DNA from: Myrica gale
Lineage: Eukaryota; Streptophyta; Magnoliopsida; Fagales; Myricaceae
DNA length: 64,000 bases
NCBI GenBank assembly: GCA_963930655.1
Contig: OZ005610.1
Location: 26,560,501-26,624,500, forward strand
Direction: 5' to 3'
In this document: positions 1 to 11,220 of the stretch, in pieces
How positions within the stretch are numbered: the stretch's first letter is position 1
How the letters are laid out: each line of letters opens with the position of its first letter
Program-made: the position numbers and the translations under genes
The notes under the pieces: model-generated
What the model saw: the letters and a program-made list of their open reading frames with translations, nothing else
What the model was told of the DNA's origin: nothing
Databases searched by the model: none

Positions 1-397
1 ACTTCCATAGGACCACTATTCAACCCTTTTGTTCGATACATGATAAACCTACAAATTGAGTTCCATGAAAACAACTGTCTTGAAAGGATTATAGCAACAC
101 CAAAAAATGAATACCATACGCGTTTGTATTACTGTGTACACAGATAATGTTCCTGTATGTATAAGCACAACAAACCATGCATCAATATATGGGATTTGGA
201 TTTACTTTGATGGTTGTTTTGAAGGGATAGGATTGCTTTTTTTCAACCCATTTCAGAAATGTATCTTATCATATAAACCAAGTGAGCTGCTTGGCTTAAC
301 ATAATCCACTGCCACTCATGCACCAGTCAACCTTTCAATAGTCTTGGCTCAACAAGACCAACAAAACAATATATCATTCTTAATTCGAGAAACAAAC

Positions 398-3300
398 CTG
401 AATTTCTTTAGGAAGTTCTCCATAATGATTCAACTTGTTTCGCATGACACGCAATAAGTCTCGAACGCTATCGAACCTATACCTTCTATAATACCCAATA
501 TTACTGATAAATGCAGGTTCCATCTTTTGATGCCATTTCGTACCAAGTGCCACCGTTCCAATACTTTCTAATTCTTTCAAGAGTTGAGAATCAGTCTCCC
601 TGTCTTCCAATTCAACCCGGTCACTAGCATCTCGAAGAAAAGACAGCCTCATCTCCGAACTCCAGAATAAAGGATGGTGCAACACCTCTGACGCCCTTGG
701 TCTGAGAGAAAAAAAGAATTTCTTGAATGAAAATATCACAAAACATACATACTACATATATGTGTTTATATTTTAGGATATATCATGTACAGCATCAACA
801 TATAATTGGACTTGGCGAAAAGCTCAGATGTGTGCATGTACCAATGACTAATGGAACAATCAACCACAGATGGACTCTTTTCTGTTTGTTTACCCAAAAT
901 TTTGGGGGCCCAAAATTTCAAACAAAACAAACACACTCCAAAATTTTTAACTTTTACACATACACACTCTATCTTTCACAAACCCAAATAAATCTCAATA
1001 AAGTAAAGATTCCCAAAATTTTGGGAATATTCCCTAAAATTTTGGCAAACAAACATCCCCAAAGTGCACACTGAATTCAAGACAAGAACTCTCCCTCAAG
1101 AAATGTAAAATCATTGGGAATTGAAAACTGAACAAGGAAAGCACATCATTTGAATTTTCTCAAAATTTAGTACATTCGAAACCAGCAATTTGTGATTAGA
1201 CTGCCCAGCTACTGACGGGCCCCACAGAAAATTTAGCATGGAAGTGTAAAAGGTTGTTGGAGGTCAAGATCAATCATAATGTGTCCATACTTCAACCCAT
1301 AAAGTAGACTAGATGTAGGCGAGTTTGTTGGTTCTGGATTTGTGCCTTCAAATGCTACGGAAAAATAAAATAAAATCATTAATCTTAGATCGGGAATTGA
1401 AGCGCCGCCCTAGTCAAACACAAATAAGTTTAGTCAAAAGGCACAATCCGGTAACCAATCATCCTAAGGAAACCTAAGCCAGAATGATTTTCCAATACTA
1501 AAAAAATAACAGGAAGAACAACCACAACATGGTAAAAAAAAAAAAGCAGCATTGCCTACCCGGAAGAAGAAAAATGTTAAGAGAGCATATCAAAGCAAAA
1601 GAACACTCACCTCAATTCAGCATTGGAGTTCAATAAACGAGAAACAAGATTCAAACCTTCAGGGACAATTTCCAGCAAAAAGAGGTCCATTTGGTTCTTC
1701 ACAATGTTGATATCACGCTCAAGACGATCACCAAATGGATGCCTACCTCTAGTAATGCAGAAAAAAAGGACACAACCTAAACTAAACAAGTCTACAGCAC
1801 GTGTTTGCCGTCCATGAAGAAGTTGTTCTGGTGCCTGCCAACCAGAACTGCCACAACCTGTAGAAAGTAATTATACATTAAGCTAATAGTTTGAAAGATG
1901 GTTCAGAATATACAAATAGCTAACTAGGATAAACAATCCACAATGCACATGAAACATTTTGCCACCAAATCACCTAATTTATCAAAAGCATGAAGTTCAA
2001 CAATGTGGATTCTAAAAAGGAGGCTTAATAGACCAAAAGGAAAGGTTAACAAATGGGAGTCGTTAGACCAAAGTATATATTTATATCAAACCCATCACAT
2101 GATCGCCAGCATAAGTCATGCATGTAGGAGATCTTTTACATGAAAGGAAACTCATTGACAAAATAACTAGGTAAGAGTGCTTGCCAGTAGCATGATGACC
2201 CAAGGAAGACATATCCCCAACAAGGCGTTTGCTGATGCCCATATCAGAAAGCTTTGCACATAAAGATCTTTCCCTGATTATCAAGACATTTTGAGGCTTT
2301 AGGTCCCGATGAATTATTCCTAATTCATGCAAATGCACTAGCCCCGAAACTACATCCCTGTGTCACAAAGACAAGATCAAGGGTTATGAAGATGCTAACC
2401 AATCCAAATAATGTGCATCAGAAAAAAAAGGCCAACTGAAGTTGAAAATTGGACAGGAGCACTTAGTTTACACTTGTGATCACATGGGTCTTGACAGGCA
2501 TGAAGGCATATTTAAACCGTTGAAAAAAAAAATTAATTCAAAAGAATTGCAATGCCATGGGTTTATCCCGTCTTTCTCATACAATAACTAACAACTGAAC
2601 CTACCAGCAGTTGAGACACTTGAGGCATATTCATAGCAATTCAAAAGAATTACAATGCCACACGTGGGTTTATCCCGTCTTTCTCATACAATAACTAACA
2701 AGAACCAGCCATGGAAGGTCACAAATAAGTGTTCTAGGTTTGCAGCAGCAAGTAGACATGCAAATCAGCAGAAACATCACTTGGTAGTTATGTCAGATAG
2801 GAATAAAAGTAGACAACATATAAAAACAAGGATTAATTACCAATATAATCCCTCATATTGACTTTTTTTTTTTTTGACTTTTAAAAAATCAGTTCTTGGG
2901 ATACAACTTTGAAAAGACAGGCAGTTTCCTGTGGTTTATTTTTCAGACATATAGGTCTTCCCATCAACCAAATGCTAGCCCACTAGTAGAGACGGGGTCC
3001 GCGATAGACTATCCGATCCTGATAATGGACATCCCGACCCTGACCCTATGTCAGTCTTCCGTTAGTCGGCCAACTTTTGGTGGACAGGAGAACCTATGGT
3101 TATGTTTGTTTAAGTTCTCAGAAAGTTTTCAAAAACTTCTCACTCACTTTTTCATCAATTTCAATACATTTTCACCAATCTCAATAATTTTTTTATCAAT
3201 TTCAATACCTTTTCACAAATCTCAATAACTTTTTACAAATTTCAACAACTTTTAACTAACTTTTCACCAATCCCAAGAGAATCTACACTACTTCCAAAAA

Positions 3301-6300
3301 AACACAAAAACAAAAAATGTTTTGAAAACTAAACCAAACATAACCTATATGTCTGAAAAATGAACCACAAGAACCCGTTCATTCAAAGTTGTACCCTAAT
3401 GATTGATTTGTTAGAAGTCAGTACTACAGGTACTTTAGCGGTAATTAAGCCTGAAAACAAACACAAATACACTTCACGGCAATGGTGCAAGGAATCATCT
3501 GAACTAAAAACAAGAACCACCGTTTCATTTATTTTTATCAATGCTGCATTGTTTCTCCTTTATTTTGATCGGTCAACCAATACTATCATATAAAAAGGAT
3601 AGAAGGACCAAACTAACCTCATTATTTTTAATAATAGAGGTGATGGATGGCCATTTGCTTTCCAAAAACTGATGCCTGACATAATATCCTTTAGTGAGTC
3701 TAGGCGTGCTTCATACTCTATCATATCTCTCGTAGCTTGTCCCTCCTTGACAACTGGGTATTGGGAACAATCTGAATAAATCTGTATCAAATCGTCCAAG
3801 CTACAGGTACAACGCTCCAAAGCAAGATAGACAAAATCTTGATCATATTCCACCCCATACCACCGAACAATGTTCAGATGTTGGTCTGATGCAATAAGAT
3901 TCTGAATTTCTTTAAAAGCGGCATCGTTATGGGCATGGACAAGACGTTTAACGGCAACTGGTCGACCTTCGTAGATTCCTTCAAGTACAATGGTACCGTT
4001 GCTTCCCTTACCAATTTCCCTGGTTGATACGAATAGTTTACCTATCCTGCGACCACTAGAGCCACCATCAAAAAGTTTATTAAGGTGCAATGAGATTTTG
4101 TTTTCACCATCAATGAGTTTATCCGTTTGCTCAACATTGTCATTCTTTTCCAATTTCTTACTTTTCTTCCTCTTTGAAGATGCAGTTTTTGAGCTATCAT
4201 TAGAGGGCTGCTCATCCAGCAAAGCTTGTTCTTTAACTAGCCGACTATAACCTTTGACAACAAGAGCCACAACAACAATGATCGTGAAAAAAATGATAGA
4301 AAATCCTGTTGACCATTCACCAAACGCGCTTAACAGATGATCAAGAGAAATTCTCATGCTCTGCACATCAACAATCCCCAATGGAGTCAATTGAAGCATT
4401 GCTTTACTATCTTTTCTGTGATGAAACTTTGTTTTGGGTGGCAAAGGCAGCATGGAGTCCAAAAGTGAAGGACGTATTGTGAGTTCACCTTGGAGATGTG
4501 ATACTCCCGGTATTCTTTCAGGCCTAGAAGATTCTAGCAAAATATGACTCCGATGGCGGAAAATAGGGCTTCGTGTGTGACATGACAATGGCATAGCGAA
4601 ATCAATTCCAATTTCTGAACCAAGATTATCTGGCAAATTCAAAGGAGCCCCACTAGAAGCATCTAGACAAAGCAAAGAAGCCCCAACTTCAGCAATTGTC
4701 ATATTCCAAGTAGTTTTAACTGAGTCTCGAGCAAATGACATTAGCATATAATCTGTCCTTGTGATGTGTAGTCGCAAATCAACCATATCCGGATTCTTAG
4801 GACTGGCCTCTATCAACTCCTTAATGGATGTATCAGTATATGAAACACTCTGCTTTTCACCACTCTGCAATGGTGACGGAGAATCAAATCCGTAGGGGCG
4901 GATCAGCTTTCCTGTCCTAAGATCGACCTCAAAAACTGTCGTTTTCTTAGATCCTAGCATAACAGCGCCATCCTCTGATATGTATGGTGTATTTTTGACA
5001 AATTCATCAATAGACATAGAAAGTTTCTGCATTTATGAGAGGAAGCTGTAGTAAGGCATATCAAAGAAAGTATCAGGGAAAAATGCTACTAGATCTACAC
5101 AACCAGACATGGAAGCATAATAGATATATTCATAGAGACATTTTTAGGTAATGTCTAGCAGGATCAAGTGATCGCGAGGAATATAAAACCTACAGTCGTA
5201 AGTGATCATTAGTGTCGAGCAACAACAGAGGTTAACTCATAATAAAGAGCCTAAAATTCCTGTTGGTGCCAACAACCCACCATACATACACTAGCATGTC
5301 TAGTGAACTCAAAATTATTCACCAACACTTGGTAAATTTTATTTCCACAAAGGAAAAACGAAAAAACTGTAAGAAGCTCGTATCAATAGATTAATAAAAG
5401 TTCTACTATATATATACAAAATGCTCAGCACTTTTTTGATAAGTCAGCAGGGCCACGAGGAAGGATGACGGTTAGGGGGATAGTAGACTTACTATGGTAG
5501 TGTTTGTATGATAAAATTTTGGGGAGGTAAAAAATTTGGAGTATGAGAATTAGTGAAAAAGTAGAGAGAGACAGATGATTTGAATGAATTTCTTATATTT
5601 ATTATAGTGGAAAGGGACGATTTGATGGAGAGATTATTTTGTAATTATTTTATTAGGCAGACAAATGCTAACTTAATTTAGTGAGCTATGGGAGCCACCT
5701 GATCTTCGTAATTCCTTTCTTTTTTCCTTCCTTCCCTTTTACAACACAACATACGAAAGAGTCTAAAAATGTAACTTAAGTTGTCTATGACCCATCAAAA
5801 TACTGATTTTATCTCAGAAGGCATTGATACAACAAACACAGAAAACATACCATTCTACCACGGTGCTCAGTGCTCATATACAACTCCCAGTCATCTCCAC
5901 AATCTATGAAGAATCCGCCACTTCGCTCAGATGCTTTTTCTTTATCATTATCTGCCTTGAAAGGAGCCTGATACGAAGTATAAATTGGTGTTCCTGATGC
6001 AAAGGACCAGATAACTCTCTTAGAATTACTCTCCACCAAATGGACTGTCCCATCCAGTCCAGCAATCAGCGCCGTGCTATGTTCACTGTTCCCAAGGAAA
6101 ACCAAATCAAAGGAAGAGTAACAGAATTGGAAAGTCATTCTCACAGATAACAACATATATGATTTTGTTTGCGTATATAGCTCAAATAAGCTAATTTCAA
6201 TTCATAGCAGTTAATACTAACAGTACACCCAAATTCCAAATAACATATTAGAGAAATATGCTTAATTTGGGTGGAGATGGAGCACTGCGGGGAGGGGGGA

Positions 6301-7019
6301 AAGGGTTTACACTCCTGCTTCGATTTTTTCAAGTAGGAGGGGAAAAACATCTGAGGATTTGTGTGGATCTGGGAACGCATGTTACCCTCTCAAACAAGTG
6401 AAGGGACACCTACTCCTCTCTTCTCCCTATCCAAATAAAGTAAATGGAAAACCTATTCTCTTCTTTCCCTCCACCTCTTATCATCTCCCCCCCAACTCCC
6501 TCTTTCCCCCAAAAAAAAACTCCAAACACAGTGAAAGTGCAATTGTGCTTTTTGTGAGTCGGGCCCAACACCCAGAAGATGCCAACCAAAGATGTTATTC
6601 AACTAACTACAAGGTTATCGAAATTTGACGGCCAAATAGACTACAATTCAGAAGTATATAACATCTTATTTGAAGACCCCTGTCGTGTTGCGTGCTTCAA
6701 TTTACAAAACCTAAGGTACCCAACGCGCATGAGTACAGATTTTGTACTAATAATTGCTGAACAAACTCCACACAATAAAACAGAACCCACATTCCCCAAA
6801 ACATATTATCAGGAAATTGAATAAAATAAATCAACGATAAAAAGAAGAAAATAAGAGAATAAGAACTCACGGTGAGAGAGATAAGAGAGATCGGCTCTGC
6901 CTCCGAGACAAGCCAGCCGCATCCGCATTCCAAAGCGATAACTCGCCGATCGAGCTCGAAAACACCGAGATTGCAAAAAATAAAAACACGCATACGCCAA
7001 GAATAAAATGGTACTTCAT
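398..7019 (-). CDS. IRE1: IRE1-type ER stress sensor kinase/endoribonuclease, 3' end outside window
   Basis: This is a type I ER-membrane sensor of the unfolded protein response; family members splice bZIP60-type mRNA. Six exons are joined in phase: 6871-7019, 5851-6085, 3618-5026, 2185-2357, 1611-1857 and 398-701 (839 codons). The start at 7019 gives a hydrophobic signal peptide beginning MKYHFILGV. Residues about 50-365 are the luminal beta-propeller (GLDGTVHLV, WSFASG). A transmembrane segment lies near 368-390. The kinase has the glycine loop GKGSNGTIV near 466, VAVKR lysine near 488, HRDLKPQN with catalytic D616, and SDMG in place of DFG, as I recall for plant IRE1. Exon 6 carries the start of the KEN RNase domain and ends in phase 0 after KEIQ. 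The last roughly 50 residues expected for the family were not found in 1-397, so that exon should lie beyond the left edge. Intron 4 uses a GC donor. Introns 3 and 5 hold MITE-like repeats. Confidence 0.95.
880..1062. repeat. MITE-like element, family A, in IRE1 intron
   Basis: A stretch of about 180 bp has inverted ends, TTTGTTTaCCCAAAATTTT at the left and the complement AAAATTTTGGCAAACAAAC at the right. It lies in the intron between the last two visible IRE1 exons. A second copy at 45577-45755, inside an MLO intron, aligns over nearly its whole length with about one difference in five (judged by eye). No target duplication is clear. No coding capacity. Confidence 0.6.
2830..3451. mobile_element. 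MULE-like foldback element in IRE1 intron 3
   Basis: The two ends form an imperfect inverted repeat of about 125 bp. The left arm runs from GGATTAATTACC to TTTCAGACATATAGG (about 2830-2961); the right arm is the reverse complement over about 3345-3451. It is flanked by a near-perfect 9-bp duplication, TAAAAACAA at 2821-2829 and TGAAAACAA at 3452-3460. Long arms plus a 9-bp duplication fit non-autonomous Mutator-like elements. There is no transposase. A smaller MITE-like element is nested against the right arm. It sits in the large intron that interrupts the IRE1 kinase domain. Confidence 0.65.
3098..3345. mobile_element. MITE-like element nested in the MULE-like element
   Basis: The ends are inverted: GGTTATGTTTG at 3098 and CAAACATAACC ending at 3345. 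The 3-bp string TAT flanks both sides, which may be a target duplication. The interior consists of degenerate runs of the type ttttcaccaatctcaata. The element interrupts symmetry between the arms of the 2830-3451 element, so it is the younger insertion. Confidence 0.5.
5496..5672. repeat. Degenerate MITE-like repeat, family B, in IRE1 intron 2
   Basis: The ends are weakly inverted (GTAGTGTTTGTATG against the complement of CAGACAAATGCTAAC). The interior phrase gtgaaaaagtagagag recurs in related repeats at about 32430-32573 and, inverted, at 51197-51392. It lies between exons 2 and 3 of the IRE1 gene. The boundaries are approximate. Confidence 0.4.
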
Positions 7020-7655
7020 CTCCGAAACGAGCTAAACTGGAAATCCGTGTTGAGGTGTTTGAGAAAAGAGAGCCGGCGAGTGTGGAATATATGTTCGGAA
7101 TCGTGGGGATAAGGAGAAGTCAAGGTCATAGGAGAACAGCGTCGGGCAGCATCGAAGATTCCAAGCTTCTTCCCACGCTGCAATTTTAGGATCTCCGAAC
7201 CCGTAACCATTTACGAGATTGTCATCAAGTTTTGTTTAAACTAACGGCTCCATCATAACTTTCTGACCCATGAGTTACGAATCATGTTCTTCGTTTCCTT
7301 TTCTGGTAAATAACCGGAGCCGCCACTAATTTTAAAATTACACTTTTGTCCGCCTAATACCCATCTAAAATCAACAATAGTTAAAAAGTAAAAGCTTAGA
7401 AAATAAGTTAGTTCGTGTTAGAGAAACATGTTCGAGAGACGACAAAGTTTGTGTTAGAGAAACATGTTCGAGAGTAGTTCTACAGTTATTAGTATTGAGA
7501 TGGCATTCAGTCGGAGGTACAAATTGGTGCTTATTTAATAAAGTTTCTTTTTTTTTCTAGGCTTATTTAATAAAGTTTCAAGTGTTAGAAAAAAGTTCTT
7601 ATTTTTTCTAGCGGCCAAATGAGGCTATCATAATCATGCCTAGTAATTTCATCAA
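7020..7655. other. Spacer upstream of IRE1
   Basis: This non-coding stretch must contain the IRE1 promoter and 5' leader, read leftward. I see no TATA box that I would commit to. A phrase around gttcgtgttagagaaacatgttcgagag is repeated at about 7411 and 7447, a local tandem duplication of about 37 bp. The phrase TTATTTAATAAAGTTTC is also repeated, at about 7532 and 7563. No gene is recognised. Confidence 0.5.
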
Positions 7656-7743
7656 GTGTGTGCTTTTTTTTTTTTAATAATCAAGACTACAACTTTCCAA
7701 TCCTGGACATGAAAAACTACGGGGGATCAATCCCTAAATACAA

Positions 7744-10126
7744 TCAGTTCATATCCATAGATTGCTCAAGAATAAAAGGGGAGCCTCCAGGAAAGTTTCC
7801 TGAGGCGGCCCAATGAGCAAGGCAATGCGCCGCATTGTTTGCACCACGTCTAGCATGTTGACATTTTCATTGATCCACCATACTAGGGCTGAACAAAACC
7901 GGACCGCAGACCGGACCGGAAAATCGGACCGAATTTGCGGTCCGGTCCAGTTTTAATTTTTTAAAAGCGGTCCGGTCCGGACCAGATTGAAGGACCGGAT
8001 TTATCCGGTCCGGTCCGGGTCATACCTTTATTAAATGCGGTCCGGACCGGACCGCATTTAATATCTTTTTAAAATTTTTTAATTTTTTATATATACGATT
8101 ACTGCCTACTGCGCAGTGTGCGCCCGTTCGAAATTTTTAAATTTTTTTTTAAAAAAAAAATATTAAATCCGGTCTGGACCACTTAAAAAAGTGGTCCAGA
8201 CCGGACCGCATTTTATAAAACCGGATCAGACCACTTATAAGTGGTCCGATCCGGTCCTTAAATATAAGACAACCGGAAATGCGGTCCGAAAACCGGACCG
8301 CATTTCCGGTTTTCAGCCCTACACCATACCAAGGAGACCACGGATTTCAGCAACAATATCGTGGATTTGCCAATCTGTCCTTTTCGGAAAATGCTTAATT
8401 GCATCTGTCACCCTCTTTGCATCTCCTTCCATGACAATATCACTGAAGCCACACTTCACCGCTTCCTTGGCACCCATCTTCATAGCTTCAGCCTCACTAA
8501 TAGTAGGATCAGTTCCAGTAATTCTCATTGCTGTTGCATGGACCACCTTCCCCGCTGCATCTCTAAATACTGCAAACAGCAGAGAAATCTGATCTAACAG
8601 CTGCATCCACATTCACTTTGATCACTTGGGGGGTGGGGGCTTCCAAGGAGAAACAGGTGGGTCATTTGCCTTTAACCGCCAAGCATTTACGTGATCTTGG
8701 CTAACCCTGCAAACTCTCCTTGCTATAACCATAGGCTTTTCGGGCACCTTACCATGTGCGGCTCTATTTCTGCTAACCCACACCATGTCAATTGCGTTAG
8801 CAGCAAAGATTTGGAATCGATGCTTCTCCATTCTTGACATTCCCAGGTTGTTTTCCGGGTGGAGTATTACTCTAATCCATTCTACAACATTATCACACTC
8901 TACTGCTGTAATATCTAATGGCCAGAAGGACTCTCTCCACACCACTCTACTTACCACACACCTGAGAAACAGATGGTGACTTGTTTCCCTTGCCAATCCA
9001 CACAACGTGCAGTGATTTTCCTCCCCTTCTTCCAGTCCAAGTCTAGTAGCGATTTTCCCTTTCGTAGGAAGAATATCACAGAAGACTTTCCAAATGAGTA
9101 GCTTTAGTCTTTCATGCATTTTAATTTTCCAAATTTCTTTCCAACAGTTTGTCTCCTCTGGATTATGATTTCCAAGTCGTCTCTTCACCTGCTCTAGATA
9201 CATTGACTTCACCGAGAAAGAGCCTGATTGGTCATGCACCCAAATAAGATCATCGTTGCGTGGTTACATCGGTAGGTTAATCTTAAAAATCGCCTCTGCA
9301 GATTCGGAATTGCATATGCTCCTCACCTTGCATCTATCCCATCTCCCCGAATTCTCATCAATCAGCTCTGTTACAAGCATCAAAGAAGTCTCACCTTGTG
9401 CATAAAGTGGTGTAGGTTTGAAATTTTGAAGAGAAGGGATCCATGGGTCATCCCAGACTTGGATATCCTTTCCATCTCCCACTAAGAAGCATGAACCCCA
9501 TGATAAAAGAGGTAAAGCTTTCAGAATACTCCTCCACACCCAAGACTGGTTTGGGCCCTCCTTGGCACTTCTCCAATCCTTCCCCTGCATGTATTTACTA
9601 CTCAAGAGTTTTATCCACAAAGAATTCTCGTTTCTTGCCACCTTCCAAGCTAGTTTAGAGATAAGTGAGTTATTTACCTCGTTCATCAGTCTCATTCCAA
9701 GTCCACCCCTCTCTCTAGGAGTACAAATAGAGTCCCACGATTTTAAATGCAGATTTCTTTTCTTTTCTGGGTCATGCCCCCACCAGAAACATTTTAGGGC
9801 TCTGTCAATATCCTTGCACCATGACTTTGGCATACTGAAAAAGCTAAGAGGGTATGAAGGAATTGCCATCGCCACCGCCTTGATCATAGTAGTTCTCCCC
9901 GCTTGTGACAGTATCTTAGCCTTCCAACCAGATAGTTTGCTGAACAACTTCACCTTCAACTCTTCCACCGCCCTTTTCTTTGCTCTTGGGATTAAAAGAG
10001 GGAGGCCCAAGTGTTTCGCTTTTGCTGGTAGCTTTTTAAGTTGGAGTCTATCCATTATACTCTGCATGCCCGAACTGCCAAAGTTCTTACTAAAGTGAAC
10101 TGCTGACTTCACTTTGTTTATCTTTT
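7744..10126 (-). pseudogene. LINE ORF2 remnant: RT thumb, zf-RVT and RNase H
   Basis: Reading leftward, the first block (about 10126-9264) matches the end of plant LINE reverse transcriptases (KYLGLPL-like KHLGLPLLIPR, then LSQAGRTTMIKAV and KCFWWG). The next block (9239-8622) has the zinc-binding reverse-transcriptase region (CTLCG, then HHLFLRC). The last (8612-8330 plus 7875-7744) is RNase H (GDAK; then NNAAHCLAHWA). It is broken by an in-frame TAA near 9250, by frame changes near 8560-8625, and by the MITE between 7884 and 8321. Apart from these breaks the domain order is normal and the reading is well preserved, so decay is fairly recent. Confidence 0.85.
7884..8321. mobile_element. hAT-like MITE inserted in the LINE
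   Basis: This 438-bp element is bounded by TAGGGCTGAA at the left and its complement at the right. It is flanked by a perfect 8-bp target duplication, CACCATAC, at 7876-7883 and 8322-8329. An 8-bp duplication with TAGGG ends is typical of non-autonomous hAT elements. The interior is packed with alternating CCGGTCCGG and CCGGACCGC motifs in both orientations. There is no coding capacity. Removing it together with one duplication copy restores the RNase H reading across the site. Confidence 0.9.
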
Positions 10127-10136
10127 GTGTGTGCTT

Positions 10137-11220
10137 ATAATGTAAGTGTTTTCTTTTATAGAATTCACCTATTTGATACAAGAGTAGTGTTTCCACTTAC
10201 CATCATTCATTCTAGTTCTATTTTCAAGCTCAATGGAACTTGAAATTGTACATCTTATCCACCAACTCAACCGGATTTCAAAGTCATAATACATTTATAA
10301 ACCACAGCCATAATTGTTATCAAATTAAAAAATTGATAAATCACTACTTGGATTTATACTATGCTTGCAATATCACTCAATTTATAATATTTTTCGTCTA
10401 AATTTCTAATGGTATTATTGTATTATTGCCGTGGCATAATCTCATGTATGTATATGGTCACGCAACATGATACTTGTCTTAAACCTTAATAAAAATTAAA
10501 AAGTTCTTGACTTTCTAGTCATTGTGCTTGCACCCATTTCATTTTCCATCTCTTAAGGTTCAAAATTGTAATCCCTTATTTTACCATTTTTTCAAAAATG
10601 GTCCTTCTGTTACCTTTATATTAGTCTCATTAACGGGGGATTGTAATACGGGTCAACATCACACTCCATGTCAGATCCATCTAACCACATCAGTGCACTC
10701 ATTTCCTTGGTCTTCCTTTCTTCATGAGACATTAAAAAACCATTATAAACAAGATATAAAATTAAATAAAAATATTAAATTATAAAAAATATTTATTTTT
10801 AAGACACATGGACATGCACTTAGTGTGTGGTGTCATTAATTCCATTAGAATTCTGAACAAAATGTGATGATTAGTAAGTGATTTTCCAAGCATGACCAAA
10901 ATTCAGTCTAATTTTAAAATTTAGACAGTTTTTTAAAAAAATTATAAAATTCCTACAGTAAATTTTTTTCAAAAAAAAAGTACTATCATACCATGTAAAA
11001 CTGTGGGACGTTACTGACGGAAAGAAGAGAACAAAACTGAAAAAAGAGAAGGGAAAAAACAGAGCTCAAGTAAGGAACAACGGCCGCAAGCAGGGAAGAA
11101 GTAATATCACTTCGGCATCTAAGGCACCCCCCACTCGGGGTTAGGAGAAGAAAAGTTCGGAACAGAGGCAGAGACGTTGAGAGAGACAGTGGGGGAGTGA
11201 GACCGAAGTCGTTGCGAAAG
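10137..11220. other. Spacer and promoter region upstream of RRP44
   Basis: No gene is recognised. The stretch 10520-10720 resembles common plant repeat sequence (ggtccttctgttacc, cattaacggg), probably the remains of a transposable element. The part just before 11221 is purine-rich and presumably contains the RRP44 leader and promoter. No clear TATA box is seen. Confidence 0.4.

Larger units (their letters stand above)
7666..10126 (-). mobile_element. 5'-truncated LINE (L1-like non-LTR retrotransposon)
   Basis: The minus strand encodes the C-terminal part of a plant L1-type ORF2, then a short 3' tail ending in an A run (T run at 7664-7674). The 10-bp string GTGTGTGCTT flanks both ends, at 7656-7665 and 10127-10136, and is a plausible target-site duplication. 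The element lacks the endonuclease and most of the reverse transcriptase, as expected from 5' truncation during integration. A hAT-like MITE (7884-8321) was inserted later within the RNase H part. Nothing here looks able to move by itself. Confidence 0.8.

Noticed and set aside
1..397. Search for the last IRE1 exon
   Set aside because: The reverse complement shows no ELVGPVPEGFD-like sequence in any frame, so the exon should lie outside the window.
9562..10098. 178-codon plus-strand frame opposite the LINE
   Set aside because: It is the antisense shadow of the LINE reverse-transcriptase frame, which has clear homology on the minus strand.
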